Below, piece after piece: positions 24,365-33,154 of a DNA stretch of 64,000 bases (position 1 is its first letter; every line of letters begins with the position of its first letter). Where the stretch lies: contig CAVXML010000007.1 of assembly GCA_963763015.1 (NCBI GenBank), positions 620,001 to 684,000 of the forward strand, given 5' to 3'. A program made the translations under genes and the position numbers. The notes below the pieces were generated by a model. That model did no database searches, was not told the DNA's origin, and saw only the letters and a list, made by a program, of their open reading frames with translations. The DNA is from Fodinibacter sp963763015 (GTDB lineage Bacteria; Actinomycetota; Actinomycetes; Actinomycetales; Dermatophilaceae).

Positions 24365-24846
24365 TCATCCGAGGCGGTCGAGGTCCACGCGGCACCGCCG
24401 CTCGAACTCGCCCAACTCCAGGAGCGCCGCGTCGAGGTCACGGCGGCGCTGCTCGAGGTCGGTGCGCCGATCGTCGATCTGGCCCAGCACGTACTCGAGC
24501 TGGCTGCGCCGGCCACGCGGTGCGTCGTAGAGGTCGATGATCGTGCGGATCTCCTCGAGCGGGAAGCCGAGCCGCTTGCCGCGCAGGATCAGCCCCAGCC
24601 TGGTGCGGTCGCGGCGGTGGTAGATCCGCGTCGTGCCGCGGCGCTCGGGGGTGATCAGTCCCAGCTCTTCGTAGTGCCGCACCGTCCGGTGCGTCACCCC
24701 GAACTCCGCCGCCACCTCGGCGATCGACCAGGTGCGCTCGCGGACGTCCTCGGGGCGCCGTCGCGCAGGAGACCGCCGTCGCGCCCGCCGACGGGAGCAC
24801 GTTCAGCGGCCGGTGAGCGGACGGCATCCGTCGTGGGGGTTGGCAT
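24365..24846 (-). CDS. MerR-family regulator (LiuR-like position), frameshifted
   Basis: About 160 residues after repair. The winged helix-turn-helix reads WSIAEVAAEFGVTHRTVRHY then EELGLITPERRGTTRIY and RLGLILRGKRLGFPLEEIRTII; the C-terminal helix is the coiled-coil dimerisation arm (QIDDRRTDLEQRRRDLDAAL). The frame beginning at the ATG at 24846 (MPTPTTDAVRSPAAERAP) must shift in the GGGG run 24752-24755, where one base is missing, to reach ERTWSIAE; without this the domain would lack its first helix. It is divergent from the acyl-CoA dehydrogenase, with a perfect inverted repeat between them, as in LiuR-type control of branched-chain amino acid breakdown. The effector is unknown. Confidence 0.8.
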
Positions 24847-24867
24847 ACCGGCGAGTATTGCTTTACG

Positions 24868-24883
24868 TTGACGTCAACGTCAA
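24868..24883. promoter_or_regulatory. Probable MerR operator (TTGACGT-CA-ACGTCAA)
   Basis: A 7-bp perfect inverted repeat with a 2-base centre, inside a longer run ACGTTGACGTCAACGT. It resembles the LiuR-type consensus TTTACGTNNACGTAAA known from proteobacteria. It lies between the divergent merR and acyl-CoA dehydrogenase starts. Confidence 0.65.
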
Positions 24884-24947
24884 GAACGTCACCGTCTGCC
24901 GTGCGCCCGCGACCCGGGGCCGGCCCACTCCGCGCAAAGGGGCGCCC

Positions 24948-26138
24948 ATGTTCGAGCTCAGCCAGCACCACGAGGACTTCCGGGCGGTCGTCCGCGACTT
25001 CGCCGCCCGGGCGGTCGAGCCCCACGTCGCCAAGTGGGACCGGGCCCACCACTTCCCGACCGAGCTCGTCCCGCAGATGGGCGACCTGGGTCTGTTCGGG
25101 CTCGTCGTGCCGGAGGCGTACGGCGGCTCGCTCGAGCACGCGGACGGCGGGGCGTTCACCAGCCTGTGCATCGCGATCGAGGAGCTCGGCCGCGTCGACC
25201 AGTCGATCGGCATCACCCTCTCCGCCGGTGTCGGCCTCGGCATCAACCCGATCCTCACCTACGGCACCGACGCCCAGAAGGAGCGCTTCCTCCCCGACCT
25301 CGTCGCCGGCCGCGCGCTCGCCGGCTTCGGCCTCACCGAACCAGATGCCGGGTCCGACGCCGGCGCCACGCGCACCAAGGCGGTCCTCGAGGACGGCCAG
25401 TGGGTCGTGGACGGGGCGAAGGCGTTCATCACGAACTCCGGCACCGACATCACGTCCGTCGTCACGGTCACGGCGCGCACCGGCACCGACGAGGAGGGGC
25501 GCCCCGAGATCTCGGCCATCATGATCCCCTCCGGCACGCCGGGATTCGTCGTGGAGGCCCCCTACGACAAGCTCGGCTGGAACATCTCCGACACCCACGG
25601 CCTCTCCTTCTCCGGATGCCGCGTGCCCGAGGACCACCTCCTCGGCGAGCGGGGCCAGGGCTTCCGCCAGTTCCTCAAGACCCTCGACGACGGGCGGATC
25701 GCCATCAGTGCCCTCGCGCTGGGCCTGATCACGCGCATGCGGGAGGAGGCCACGGCCTACGCGAAGAGCCGCACCGCGTTCGGGCGGCCCATCGGTGTCA
25801 ACCAGGGCGTGGCGTTCCCCATCGCCGACCTCGCCGTCATGGAGGAGAACGCCCGCCTCCTGACCTATCGCGCCGCGTGGCTCAAGGACGAGCAGGAGGC
25901 CGGGCGCCGCTCGGTGGCCGACGTCAAGCAGGCGGCCGCCGTGGCGAAGCTCTACACCTCCGAGGCGGCCGTCGAGGCCACTCGCATCGCGACCCAGGTC
26001 TTCGGAGGCAACGGGTTCATGGAGGAGTACCCCGTGGCACGTTTCTACCGGGACGCCAAGATCCTCGAGATCGGCGAGGGCACCTCGGAGGTCCAGCGCA
26101 TGGTCATCGCCAAGGGCCTCGGCCTCCCGACGCACTGA
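24948..26138 (+). CDS. Acyl-CoA dehydrogenase (MerR-controlled)
   Basis: 396 residues, a FAD flavoprotein that makes the alpha-beta double bond in an acyl-CoA and passes electrons to ETF. Seen: LGLFGLVVPEAYGGS, FGLTEPDAGSDAGATRTKA (FAD/substrate signature), KAFITNSGTDITSVV, YAKSRTAFGRPIGVNQG, and RFYRDAKILEIGEGTSEVQR near the C-terminus with the catalytic-region Glu. The neighbouring carboxylase beta subunit and MerR regulator suggest isovaleryl-CoA or a related short branched acyl-CoA as substrate. Start ATG at 24948 fits the family N-terminus MFELSQHHEDFRAVVR; the long open frame upstream runs through the operator. Confidence 0.92.
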   Translation: MFELSQHHEDFRAVVRDFAARAVEPHVAKWDRAHHFPTELVPQMGDLGLFGLVVPEAYGGSLEHADGGAFTSLCIAIEELGRVDQSIGITLSAGVGLGINPILTYGTDAQKERFLPDLVAGRALAGFGLTEPDAGSDAGATRTKAVLEDGQWVVDGAKAFITNSGTDITSVVTVTARTGTDEEGRPEISAIMIPSGTPGFVVEAPYDKLGWNISDTHGLSFSGCRVPEDHLLGERGQGFRQFLKTLDDGRIAISALALGLITRMREEATAYAKSRTAFGRPIGVNQGVAFPIADLAVMEENARLLTYRAAWLKDEQEAGRRSVADVKQAAAVAKLYTSEAAVEATRIATQVFGGNGFMEEYPVARFYRDAKILEIGEGTSEVQRMVIAKGLGLPTH

Positions 26139-26211
26139 GCCCGCCGAGCCGGGTACCCCGACTCTGCTCCGGCATCCACCTGAGCACCCCGACTCGACCA
26201 GAACGAGAGGT

Positions 26212-27795
26212 ATGCCGGTGACTCCCGACAGCGCCCAGCCCGCCACGGGTGACCCGCGCGTCGCCGACGTGCGCGCGCGGCTGGAAGCGGCGCACGCGGC
26301 ATCCGAGCGTCCGACGGAGAAGGCCGCGGCCAAGCTGGCGAGCCAGAACAAGCTCTACGTCCGGGACCGCCTGGCGCTTCTCCTGGATGCCGGCAGCTTC
26401 GTCGAGGACGGTCGCTACGCCAACGCTCTGGCGCCGGGCCTGCCGGCCGACGGCGTGGTGACCGGCCGCGGCATGGTCGACGGCCGACCGGTCGTGGTGA
26501 TCGCCAACGACCCCACCGTCAAGGCGGGCTCGTGGGGGGCACGCACGGTCGAGAAGATCGTTCGCGCCACCGAGACGGCGCTGCGCGAGGAGCTGCCGGT
26601 CTTCTGGCTCGTGGACAGCGCGGGGGCACGGATCACCGACCAGGTCGAGATGTTCCCGGGGCGGCGCGGCGCCGGCCGGATCTTCCACAACCAGGTGGCG
26701 CTCTCGGGAAAGGTGCCCCAGATCTGCTGCCTGTTCGGCCCGTCGGCCGCGGGCGGGGCCTACATCCCCAGCTTCTGCGACCTCATCATCATGGTCGAGG
26801 GCAACGCGTCGATGTACCTGGGGTCGCCGCGGATGGCCGAGATGGTCGTGGGGGAGAAGGTCTCGCTCGAGGACATGGGCGGCGCCCGGATGCACTGCAC
26901 GGTCTCGGGGGTCGGGGACCTGCTCGCGCACGACGACGCCGAGGCGATCGAGCTGGCCCGGCTCTACTTCTCCTACCTTCCGCTCAGCTGGCGTTCACCG
27001 CTGCCGACGTACGACCCGGAGGAACCCGCCGAGCGGCTCACCCGGGCCTCGGTGCCCGAGCGCGAGAGCCAGCCGTTCGACGTGCACGAGCTCATCGACG
27101 GGCTCGTCGACGAGCACAGCTTCTTCGAGGTCAAGCCGCTGTTCGCGGCGGAGCTCGTCGTCGGGTTCGGGCGCCTCGAGGGGGAGACCGTCGGCATCCT
27201 CGCGAACAACTCCGCCGTCAAGGGCGGGGTCCTCTTCACCGACTCGGCCGACAAGGCGTCGCGCTTCATCTGGCTCTGCGACGCATTCTCGATTCCGCTC
27301 GTGTACCTCGCAGACGTTCCGGGCTTCATGATCGGCTCGGAGGTCGAGCGCGGCGGCATCATCCGCCACGGCGCCAAGATGGTGTCCGCCGTGGCCTCGG
27401 CCACCGTGCCGCAGATCTGCGTCGTGGTGCGCAAGGCCTACGGGGCCGGGCTGTACGCGATGGGCGGGCCGGGCTTCGGGCCCGACGCGACGATCGCGCT
27501 GCCCACCGCCCGCATCGCGGTCATGGGTCCGGAGGCCGCGGTGAACGCGGTGTACGCCAACAAGATCGCCGAGGTCGAGGCGGCCGAGGGGCCGGCCGCC
27601 CGCGAGGCGTTCGTGGCCGCTCGGCGGGCCGAGTACGAGGCGGACGTCGACCTCGAGCGGCTCGCGGCCGACCTCGTCGTCGACCAGGTCGTCGAGGCCG
27701 ACGCGCTGCGCGCCGAGCTGCTGCACCGGCTCCGGTACGCGGCGCGGCGCGACCGGCACTTCGCCGACAAGCGCCGGGACGTGCCCCCGGTCTGA
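26212..27795 (+). CDS. Acyl-CoA carboxylase beta subunit (methylcrotonyl-CoA carboxylase-like)
   Basis: 527 residues, the carboxyltransferase that moves CO2 from biotin to an acyl-CoA. Two crotonase-like halves: LVDSAGARITDQVEMFPGRR then FGPSAAGGAYIPSFCDL in the first, and DVPGFMIGSEVERGGIIRHGA then VVRKAYGAGLYAMGGPGFG in the second. It is closer in pattern to the 3-methylcrotonyl-CoA type than to the PccB at 35.6 kb. It follows the acyl-CoA dehydrogenase by 73 bases with its own ribosome site (GAGAGG). The alpha partner is missing here and could be the accA at 1.2 kb. Confidence 0.9.
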   Translation: MPVTPDSAQPATGDPRVADVRARLEAAHAASERPTEKAAAKLASQNKLYVRDRLALLLDAGSFVEDGRYANALAPGLPADGVVTGRGMVDGRPVVVIANDPTVKAGSWGARTVEKIVRATETALREELPVFWLVDSAGARITDQVEMFPGRRGAGRIFHNQVALSGKVPQICCLFGPSAAGGAYIPSFCDLIIMVEGNASMYLGSPRMAEMVVGEKVSLEDMGGARMHCTVSGVGDLLAHDDAEAIELARLYFSYLPLSWRSPLPTYDPEEPAERLTRASVPERESQPFDVHELIDGLVDEHSFFEVKPLFAAELVVGFGRLEGETVGILANNSAVKGGVLFTDSADKASRFIWLCDAFSIPLVYLADVPGFMIGSEVERGGIIRHGAKMVSAVASATVPQICVVVRKAYGAGLYAMGGPGFGPDATIALPTARIAVMGPEAAVNAVYANKIAEVEAAEGPAAREAFVAARRAEYEADVDLERLAADLVVDQVVEADALRAELLHRLRYAARRDRHFADKRRDVPPV

Positions 27796-27815
27796 TCCCC
27801 GCTCCTTCCGCACTT

Positions 27816-27876
27816 CGTCTGTCAGGCGGCGGCGACACGCCGCGTCCGCGGCGTGTCGCCAGCCGCCTGACAGACG
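27816..27876. terminator. Long palindrome, bidirectional terminator; member of a repeat family
   Basis: CGTCTGTCAGGCGGC at the left is the complement of GCCGCCTGACAGACG at the right, with an inner stem CGACACGCCGC/GCGGCGTGTCG around a four-base loop. It lies between converging genes ending at 27795 and 27892. Its outer arms share CTTCGTCTGTC with the palindrome at 47699. Confidence 0.7.
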
Positions 27877-27891
27877 AGGTCGGGGAGCTCG

Positions 27892-28578
27892 TCAGGGGGT
27901 GCGCAGGTCGTGCCAGGCGACGCCGAGCTCGCGCAGGAGCTCGCGGACGAGCGGGAGCGAGACGCCGACGACGTTGCTCGGGTCGCCCTCGATGCCCGCG
28001 ACGTACGGCCCGCCCAGCCCGTCGAGGGTGAAGGCGCCCGCGACACCGAGGGGCTCCCCGGTCGCCACGTACGCGGCGATCTCCGTGTCGTCGAGGTCCG
28101 CGAAGTGGACCGTCGTCGTGGCGGTCCCCCCCACCATCCCGGCGGTTCCTCCGTCGTCGGGGTCCCGCAGGTCGACGAGCCAGTGGCCGGTGTGCAGGAA
28201 GCCCGAGCGCCCCCGCATGCGCCGCCACCGCTCGGCCGCCTCGGCCGCATCAGTGGGCTTGCCGTGCACCTCGCCGTCGAGCTCCAGAACCGAGTCGCAG
28301 CCGAGGACCATCACGCCGACGCTCGCGGCGTCGTCGATGTCCTCGTCGGCGTCCCCGTCCTCCAGGACGGTGACGACGTCCTCCGCCTTGGCGCGCGCGA
28401 GGAGGAGGGCCACGTCGGCCGCAGCCAGCCGGCCGTTCGCCTGCTCGGCAGCGGCCAGGACGGCATCCTCGTCGACGGCCGATACCCGCACGAGGGGCTG
28501 AACCCCGGCCGCGACGAGCGTCGCCAGGCGGGCGGGCGACGCAGAGGCGAGGACGAGTGCGACGCGAGCGGACGGCAT
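27892..28578 (-). CDS. maf: Maf-like nucleoside triphosphate pyrophosphatase
   Basis: 228 residues. Maf proteins hydrolyse non-canonical or canonical NTPs to monophosphates and are linked to septum formation. Seen: LVLASASPARLATLVAAGV near the N-terminus, LGCDSVLELDGEVHGKP (catalytic Asp), RWRRMRGRSGFLHTGHWLVD, and VAGAFTLDGLGGPYVAGIEGDPSNVVGVSLP at the C-terminus. An acidic insert (DGDADEDIDD) before the catalytic strand makes it slightly longer than usual. The ATG at 28578 has a TAGGTT -10 box seven bases upstream, pointing to a leaderless message. Confidence 0.9.
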   Translation of the reverse strand: MPSARVALVLASASPARLATLVAAGVQPLVRVSAVDEDAVLAAAEQANGRLAAADVALLLARAKAEDVVTVLEDGDADEDIDDAASVGVMVLGCDSVLELDGEVHGKPTDAAEAAERWRRMRGRSGFLHTGHWLVDLRDPDDGGTAGMVGGTATTTVHFADLDDTEIAAYVATGEPLGVAGAFTLDGLGGPYVAGIEGDPSNVVGVSLPLVRELLRELGVAWHDLRTP

Positions 28579-28585
28579 ACGGGAC

Positions 28586-28591
28586 AACCTA
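28586..28591 (-). promoter_or_regulatory. -10 element (TAGGTT) of a leaderless maf transcript
   Basis: On the minus strand TAGGTT ends seven bases before the ATG at 28578. Confidence 0.45.
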
Positions 28592-28602
28592 GATGGCTCC
28601 TC

Positions 28603-28662
28603 AGCAGAGGTTGCATCTGCACCCACACGGTGCACCCTGTGGGTTGTGACCGAAGGTCTGCT
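28603..28662. repeat. 60-bp palindromic repeat, copy 1
   Basis: Begins AGCAGAGGTT and ends AAGGTCTGCT, with a central palindrome CCACACGGTGCACCCTGTGG. Same 60-bp length as the copies at 28686 and 43479. Confidence 0.75.
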
Positions 28663-28685
28663 GACTGCGATGCCAAGGCACAGTC

Positions 28686-28745
28686 AGCAGAGGTTGCGGA
28701 CCGATCCACACGGTGCACCCTGTGGATCGGTCCCCAAGCTCTGCT
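28686..28745. repeat. 60-bp palindromic repeat, copy 2
   Basis: Begins AGCAGAGGTT, centre CCACACGGTGCACCCTGTGG, ends AAGCTCTGCT, directly followed by another AGCAGAGGTT at 28746. Inner flanks GGACCGATC/GATCGGTCC lengthen the hairpin. Confidence 0.75.
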
Positions 28746-28824
28746 AGCAGAGGTTCGAGGCTCCACGCTGCGGCGGCGGGCACGCGCCCAGGGCATCCGT
28801 CCGGGGCATCCGTCCGGCCGAGCC

Positions 28825-30735
28825 TCAGCCGATGACCTGGTCGACGTAGCACCACCGCCACGCCTCACCCGGCTCGATGCTGCGCATCACGGGGTGCCCG
28901 GTCTCCCGGAAGTGGGCCGCTGCGTGCTTGCCCTCGGAGGAGTTGCAGCAGCCGACGTTCCCGCACTCTGCGCACGCCCGCAGGTGCACCCACCGCCTGC
29001 CCTCTCCCAGGCAGGTCGGGCACCCGTCCGCGCTCGTGGGCGGGCGGGGGACCTCGGACTCGGCCAGGTGGTCGCAGGCTCCCGCGATGTGGTCTGGCGG
29101 CCGCAGCGGCGAGGCGCGCACGGCGCCGGACTTCGTGGCACTCCAGACGAGGGCCGTCTCCTCGGCGTCGAGCTGTCCGAGAACGGTGTTCAGGACCGCA
29201 TGATCCACTCCGCCCCGGTCGCGGATGCGGAGCAGCTCGGCGCGCTCCTCTCGGATCATCGCCGTCCGCAGGCGCACCTGGGTCTCGCTGGGGGTCTCGT
29301 CGTCGCCCTGGCCGAGGGTGCCGAGCCGCTCCCAGCTGCGGTTCACCCGAGCCCGGGCCTGTTCCTGGATGGTCCGCACGGCAGCTGCATCGGCATCCGG
29401 GTCGGACTCGATGAGCCGCAGCCCGGCGCCCGTCGTCGCACCGAGCACCGTCGCCTCCTGGAGAGCGTCCTCCCGCGGGTCCGGACCCCGCACGTCGAGG
29501 GCCCGGGCGAGCATCGGCAGCGTGGTCCCCTGGAGCAGCAGGGTGCCCACGGTGACGACAAGGGCGATCACCACGAGCTGGGCCCGCATCGGGGTCTCCT
29601 CGGGGAGGGTGAGCGCCGCCGCGAGTGTGACCACACCCCGCATGCCGGCCCAGGAGCCGACGAGCGCGGTACGCACGGCGTCTCCGCGCTGCTCGCTGTG
29701 CCGGTGCCTGAGCAGGGTGTACGGCACCATCCAGACCGGCCTCAGAACGAGGCACGTGACGAGCACCGCCAGGCCCACGAGGAGGGTGCGGGGCAACGAG
29801 GGCTCACCCTCCCCGACGGCGTCGAGCAGGCTCGCCATCTGCAGGCCGATGAGCAGGAAGACGGCGTTCTCCAGCACGAAGGTCACGCTGGACCAGTTGA
29901 TCCTCTCCGACAGCCGTGACGGCGCGGTCTGCAGCACCGGCGCCTTGTGGGCGAGCAGCAGGCCGGTCGTGACGACGGCCAGCACACCGGAGGCCCCGGC
30001 CCGTTCGGCCGGGACGTAGGAGAGGTAGGGGGCGACGAAGGACAGGGCGGTGTCCGCGGGCACCTCGGTGACGAGGTAGCGCCGGATGGCGCCGATGAGG
30101 AGATAGGCGAGGATGCCGATCGCGACGCCTCCCAGCGACGCCACCAGGAGGTCGATGCTCACCGACCCCAGGGTCACCTCTGGCTCCCCGCCCTCACCCC
30201 CCTCGCCGGCACCCACACCGTGCGCCGCGAGCCCTGCCGCGGCGAGCGCCGTGCGGAGCGTGACCAGGGCCGTCGCGTCGTTGAGCAGCGACTCCCCCTC
30301 GAGGATCGTGGTGATCCGGCGCGGCAGGCCGATCCGTCGCGCGACCGCAGTGGCGGCCACGGCATCCGGCGGTGCGACGATGGCGCCGAGCGCCAACGCC
30401 AGGGTGAAGGGGATCGGCAGCAGCATCCAGGCGACCACGCCGACCCCGAGGGCGGTGAAGAGCACCAGGCCGACGGAGAGGCTGAGGATCGCGGCCCGGT
30501 GGGTGCGGACGTCGAGCAGCGATGTCGACAGGGCGGCCGCATAGAGCAGCGGGGGGAGGAGCCCGAAGAGCACGAGCTCGCTCGACAACGGCACCTCGGG
30601 CACGGCCGGGACGAAGGAGATCACCGCCCCGACGAGGAGCAGCGCGATGGGCGTCGGCACGCCGAGGGAGGCGGTTCCCCGCCTCACGAGGATGACGACG
30701 AGGACGATGGCGACGATGAGTGCGGCGAGCTCCAC
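28825..30735 (-). CDS. CPA1-family Na+/H+ antiporter with C-terminal UBP-type zinc finger
   Basis: 636 residues. Residues 1 to about 410 form some 12 membrane helices of a cation:proton antiporter, with APPDAVAATAVARRIGLPRR and EGESLLNDATALV, the ion-path signatures. A helical cytosolic segment follows (about 420-560). The last 75 residues are a UBP-type zinc finger: CDHLAESEVP, CPTCLGEGRRWVHLRACAECG, CCNSSEGKHAAAHFRETGHPV. The fusion suggests a regulatory zinc or protein-binding tail on the transporter. Start GTG at 30735 has a GACAAT box six bases upstream. The TetR gene just upstream runs in the same direction and may control it. Confidence 0.88.
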   Translation of the reverse strand: MELAALIVAIVLVVILVRRGTASLGVPTPIALLLVGAVISFVPAVPEVPLSSELVLFGLLPPLLYAAALSTSLLDVRTHRAAILSLSVGLVLFTALGVGVVAWMLLPIPFTLALALGAIVAPPDAVAATAVARRIGLPRRITTILEGESLLNDATALVTLRTALAAAGLAAHGVGAGEGGEGGEPEVTLGSVSIDLLVASLGGVAIGILAYLLIGAIRRYLVTEVPADTALSFVAPYLSYVPAERAGASGVLAVVTTGLLLAHKAPVLQTAPSRLSERINWSSVTFVLENAVFLLIGLQMASLLDAVGEGEPSLPRTLLVGLAVLVTCLVLRPVWMVPYTLLRHRHSEQRGDAVRTALVGSWAGMRGVVTLAAALTLPEETPMRAQLVVIALVVTVGTLLLQGTTLPMLARALDVRGPDPREDALQEATVLGATTGAGLRLIESDPDADAAAVRTIQEQARARVNRSWERLGTLGQGDDETPSETQVRLRTAMIREERAELLRIRDRGGVDHAVLNTVLGQLDAEETALVWSATKSGAVRASPLRPPDHIAGACDHLAESEVPRPPTSADGCPTCLGEGRRWVHLRACAECGNVGCCNSSEGKHAAAHFRETGHPVMRSIEPGEAWRWCYVDQVIG

Positions 30736-30741
30736 CCGAGG

Positions 30742-30747
30742 ATTGTC
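30742..30747 (-). promoter_or_regulatory. -10 element (GACAAT) of a leaderless antiporter transcript
   Basis: On the minus strand GACAAT ends six bases before the GTG at 30735. It lies in the 17-base gap after tetR. Confidence 0.45.
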
Positions 30748-30752
30748 CCTGT

Positions 30753-31355
30753 TCAGGGGCGATCGGGCGACAGGCTGCCCGTCAGGTAGTGCTGGAGGAC
30801 CGGCCCGACGGCCGCGACGAGCTCGTCCGGTGTCGCCTCGGCGAGCCGCGGAAGGCCGATGATGTGCCGCGCCACCACGAGACCGGCCATCTGCGCACCG
30901 GTGAGCGAGGCGCGCAGCTCCGGGCGGTCCGCGCCGATGTGCCGGGCCAGCGGAGTCAGCAGCCGCGCCACGAGGAGGTCGCGCACGCGGACCGCTGCCT
31001 CCTCCTCCGAGGCGGCGGCGCGCAGCAGGCCCGTCATGGTGCGCCGGGCCTCGGGCGTCTCGAGCATGCCGACGGCGAACGTGGCCAGGCGGTGCCCCAC
31101 GCCGTCGGGCCCGGGGCCCAGGAGCGTGGCCATCGCCACCTCCGGGTCGAAGGGCAGCTCGACCACCTCGACGAAGAGGTCCTGCTTGCTGCCGAAGTAG
31201 TGGGTGACCAGCCGGGTGTCGACGCCGGCGTCGCGGGCGATGCCTCGCAGCGTCGTGCGCGGGTACCCCTGCTCGGCGAACGCCCGGGAGGCCGCGGCGA
31301 GGATCGCCTCACGGGTCCCGCTCCCGGCCGGCCTGCGGCCGCGCGTCCCAACCAC
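30753..31355 (-). CDS. TetR-family transcriptional regulator
   Basis: 200 residues. N-terminal helix-turn-helix: TREAILAAASRAFAEQGYPR then TTLRGIARDAGVDTRLVTHYFGSKQDL. The C-terminal ligand domain is of the TetR_C group found in actinobacteria (RRTMTGLLRAAASEEEAAV). GTG start at 31355 with a GAGGAGG ribosome site. Located 17 bases upstream of the antiporter gene in the same direction. Ligand unknown. Confidence 0.9.
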   Translation of the reverse strand: MVGTRGRRPAGSGTREAILAAASRAFAEQGYPRTTLRGIARDAGVDTRLVTHYFGSKQDLFVEVVELPFDPEVAMATLLGPGPDGVGHRLATFAVGMLETPEARRTMTGLLRAAASEEEAAVRVRDLLVARLLTPLARHIGADRPELRASLTGAQMAGLVVARHIIGLPRLAEATPDELVAAVGPVLQHYLTGSLSPDRP

Positions 31356-31452
31356 CGGCCCTCCTCGGAGCTCGGATTTCCACGGTCAGGGAAAGTATGG
31401 ACCCGGGCTCGCCCGCAGGGCCGCGCACCCGGCATCCGACGGGTGGAACCGG

Positions 31453-33147
31453 TCAGGGCTCGCGGAGCACGGCGGCCCGAAGGACGTCCAGACCGACGGA
31501 GCCGATGTCGAGCGTGCGGCGGTGGAAGTCCTTGAGGGAGAACCCGTCCCCTTCGCGGCGAGCCGTCTCGTCGCGCAGCTGCAGCCAGAGCCGCTCCCCG
31601 ACCTTGTAGCTCGGCGCCTGGCCCGGCCACCCGAGGTACCGGTTGAGCTCGAACCTCAGCATCGGCTCGCTCTCGTGGGCATGGGTCGTGAGGAAGGACC
31701 ACGCCTTGTCGTAGGTCCACTCCCCACCACCCACCTCGGCCGGCGCCTCGAAGCCGCAGTGCACGCCGATGTCGATGACGACACGCGCCGCCCGCAGCGA
31801 CTGGCCGTCGAGGAGGCCGAGGTAGTTGCCCGGGTCGTCCATGTAGCCGAGGTCGGCCATGAGCCGCTCGGCGTACAGCGCCCAGCCCTCGCCGTGGCCG
31901 CTCACCCAGCACATCTGGCGCCGCCACCGGTTGAGCAGCTCCCGGCGGTACACCGTCTGCGCCACCTGGAGGTGGTGGCCCGGAACCCCCTCGTGGTAGA
32001 CGGTCGTGAGCTCGCGCCACGTGCTGAACTCCGTCACCCCCCTGGGCACCGACCACCACATCCGGCCCGGCCGCCGGAAGTCGTCGCTCGGACCGGTGTA
32101 GTAGATGCCGCCCGTGTGCGTTGGCGCGATGCGCGCCTCGATGGTGCGCACGGGGTCGGGGATGTCGAAGTGGGCGCCGGCCGTCTCGGAGATGACCTCG
32201 TCGGCCCGCTCCTGCATCCAGGTGCGCAGGGCGTCAGTGCCCTGGAGCCGGTACCGGGGGTCCCGGTTGAGCTGCTCCATGGCCTCACCGATGCCCGCGC
32301 CGGGCAGGATCCGCTCCGCCGTGACCCGCATCTCGGCCGTGATCCGGGCCAGCTCCTCCTGGCCCCAGGTGTAGGTCTCCTCGAGGTCGACGGTCGCCCC
32401 CAGGAACTGCCGGGATGCGAGCTGGTAGCGCTCCCGGCCGGCCGCGTCGGACTCCGGGGCGCGGTCGAGCAGGTGGGTGCGCAGCTCGTCCGCGAGCCGC
32501 TGGTAGGCCGTTGCGGCGGCCTTCGTCCCCCGCTCCAGGTCGCTCCTCACGGACTCGTCGAGGGACACCCCGTCGGCCCCGGCACCGGCCAGCAGGTCGG
32601 CGAAGAAGCCGTCGGACGCGGTCAGCTCGTCGCACTGGTCGATGCACTCGGCGACCTGTCGACGCGGCGTGACCAACCCCCGGTCGGCGGACTCGCGCAG
32701 CGTGACGGTCCACTGCTCCAGGGCGGTGGGGATGCGGGCCAGCCGTGCGGCGATGGTCGACCAGTCCTCGCTCGTCGCGGTCGGCATGAGGTCGAGAACG
32801 CTGCGACAGCTCTGGAGGGGCGAGGCGATGACGTTGAGCTCCATGCGGTCCCACCCGGCGTCGTGGCTCTCGATCTCCACACCCAACCGCTCGCGCAGGG
32901 CCGCGACCGTGACCTGGTCGACGTCGTCGACGGGGTCGACGCCCTCGAGCCTGCGCAGGGTCTCCCGGGCCAGCCGCGCCTGCTCGGCGTAGCCGTCGGG
33001 GGAGAAGTCGTCGAGCTCGGTGTCGTGCCCCGGGACGCCCAGGTAGGTGGCGGTGATGGGGCTGGCCGCCAGGACGGCCTCCACATGGGCCTCGGCGACG
33101 CGGTCGACGTCTGTGGGCGGACGGGTCGTGAGCGTCGTCTCGGGCAC
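31453..33147 (-). CDS. DUF885 family protein (predicted metallopeptidase-like)
   Basis: 564 residues. The family marker is YHEGVPGHHLQVAQTVYRREL around residue 385, an HEGxPGHH pattern that resembles a zinc-peptidase site, followed by SGHGEGWALYAERLMADLGY. No signal peptide, so cytosolic. DUF885 members are annotated as predicted peptidases; activity is not proven here. GTG start at 33147 is supported by a TAGCGT box seven bases upstream; the longer open frame overlaps the divergent MOSC gene. Confidence 0.85.
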   Translation of the reverse strand: MPETTLTTRPPTDVDRVAEAHVEAVLAASPITATYLGVPGHDTELDDFSPDGYAEQARLARETLRRLEGVDPVDDVDQVTVAALRERLGVEIESHDAGWDRMELNVIASPLQSCRSVLDLMPTATSEDWSTIAARLARIPTALEQWTVTLRESADRGLVTPRRQVAECIDQCDELTASDGFFADLLAGAGADGVSLDESVRSDLERGTKAAATAYQRLADELRTHLLDRAPESDAAGRERYQLASRQFLGATVDLEETYTWGQEELARITAEMRVTAERILPGAGIGEAMEQLNRDPRYRLQGTDALRTWMQERADEVISETAGAHFDIPDPVRTIEARIAPTHTGGIYYTGPSDDFRRPGRMWWSVPRGVTEFSTWRELTTVYHEGVPGHHLQVAQTVYRRELLNRWRRQMCWVSGHGEGWALYAERLMADLGYMDDPGNYLGLLDGQSLRAARVVIDIGVHCGFEAPAEVGGGEWTYDKAWSFLTTHAHESEPMLRFELNRYLGWPGQAPSYKVGERLWLQLRDETARREGDGFSLKDFHRRTLDIGSVGLDVLRAAVLREP

Positions 33148-33154
33148 CCCGCGG

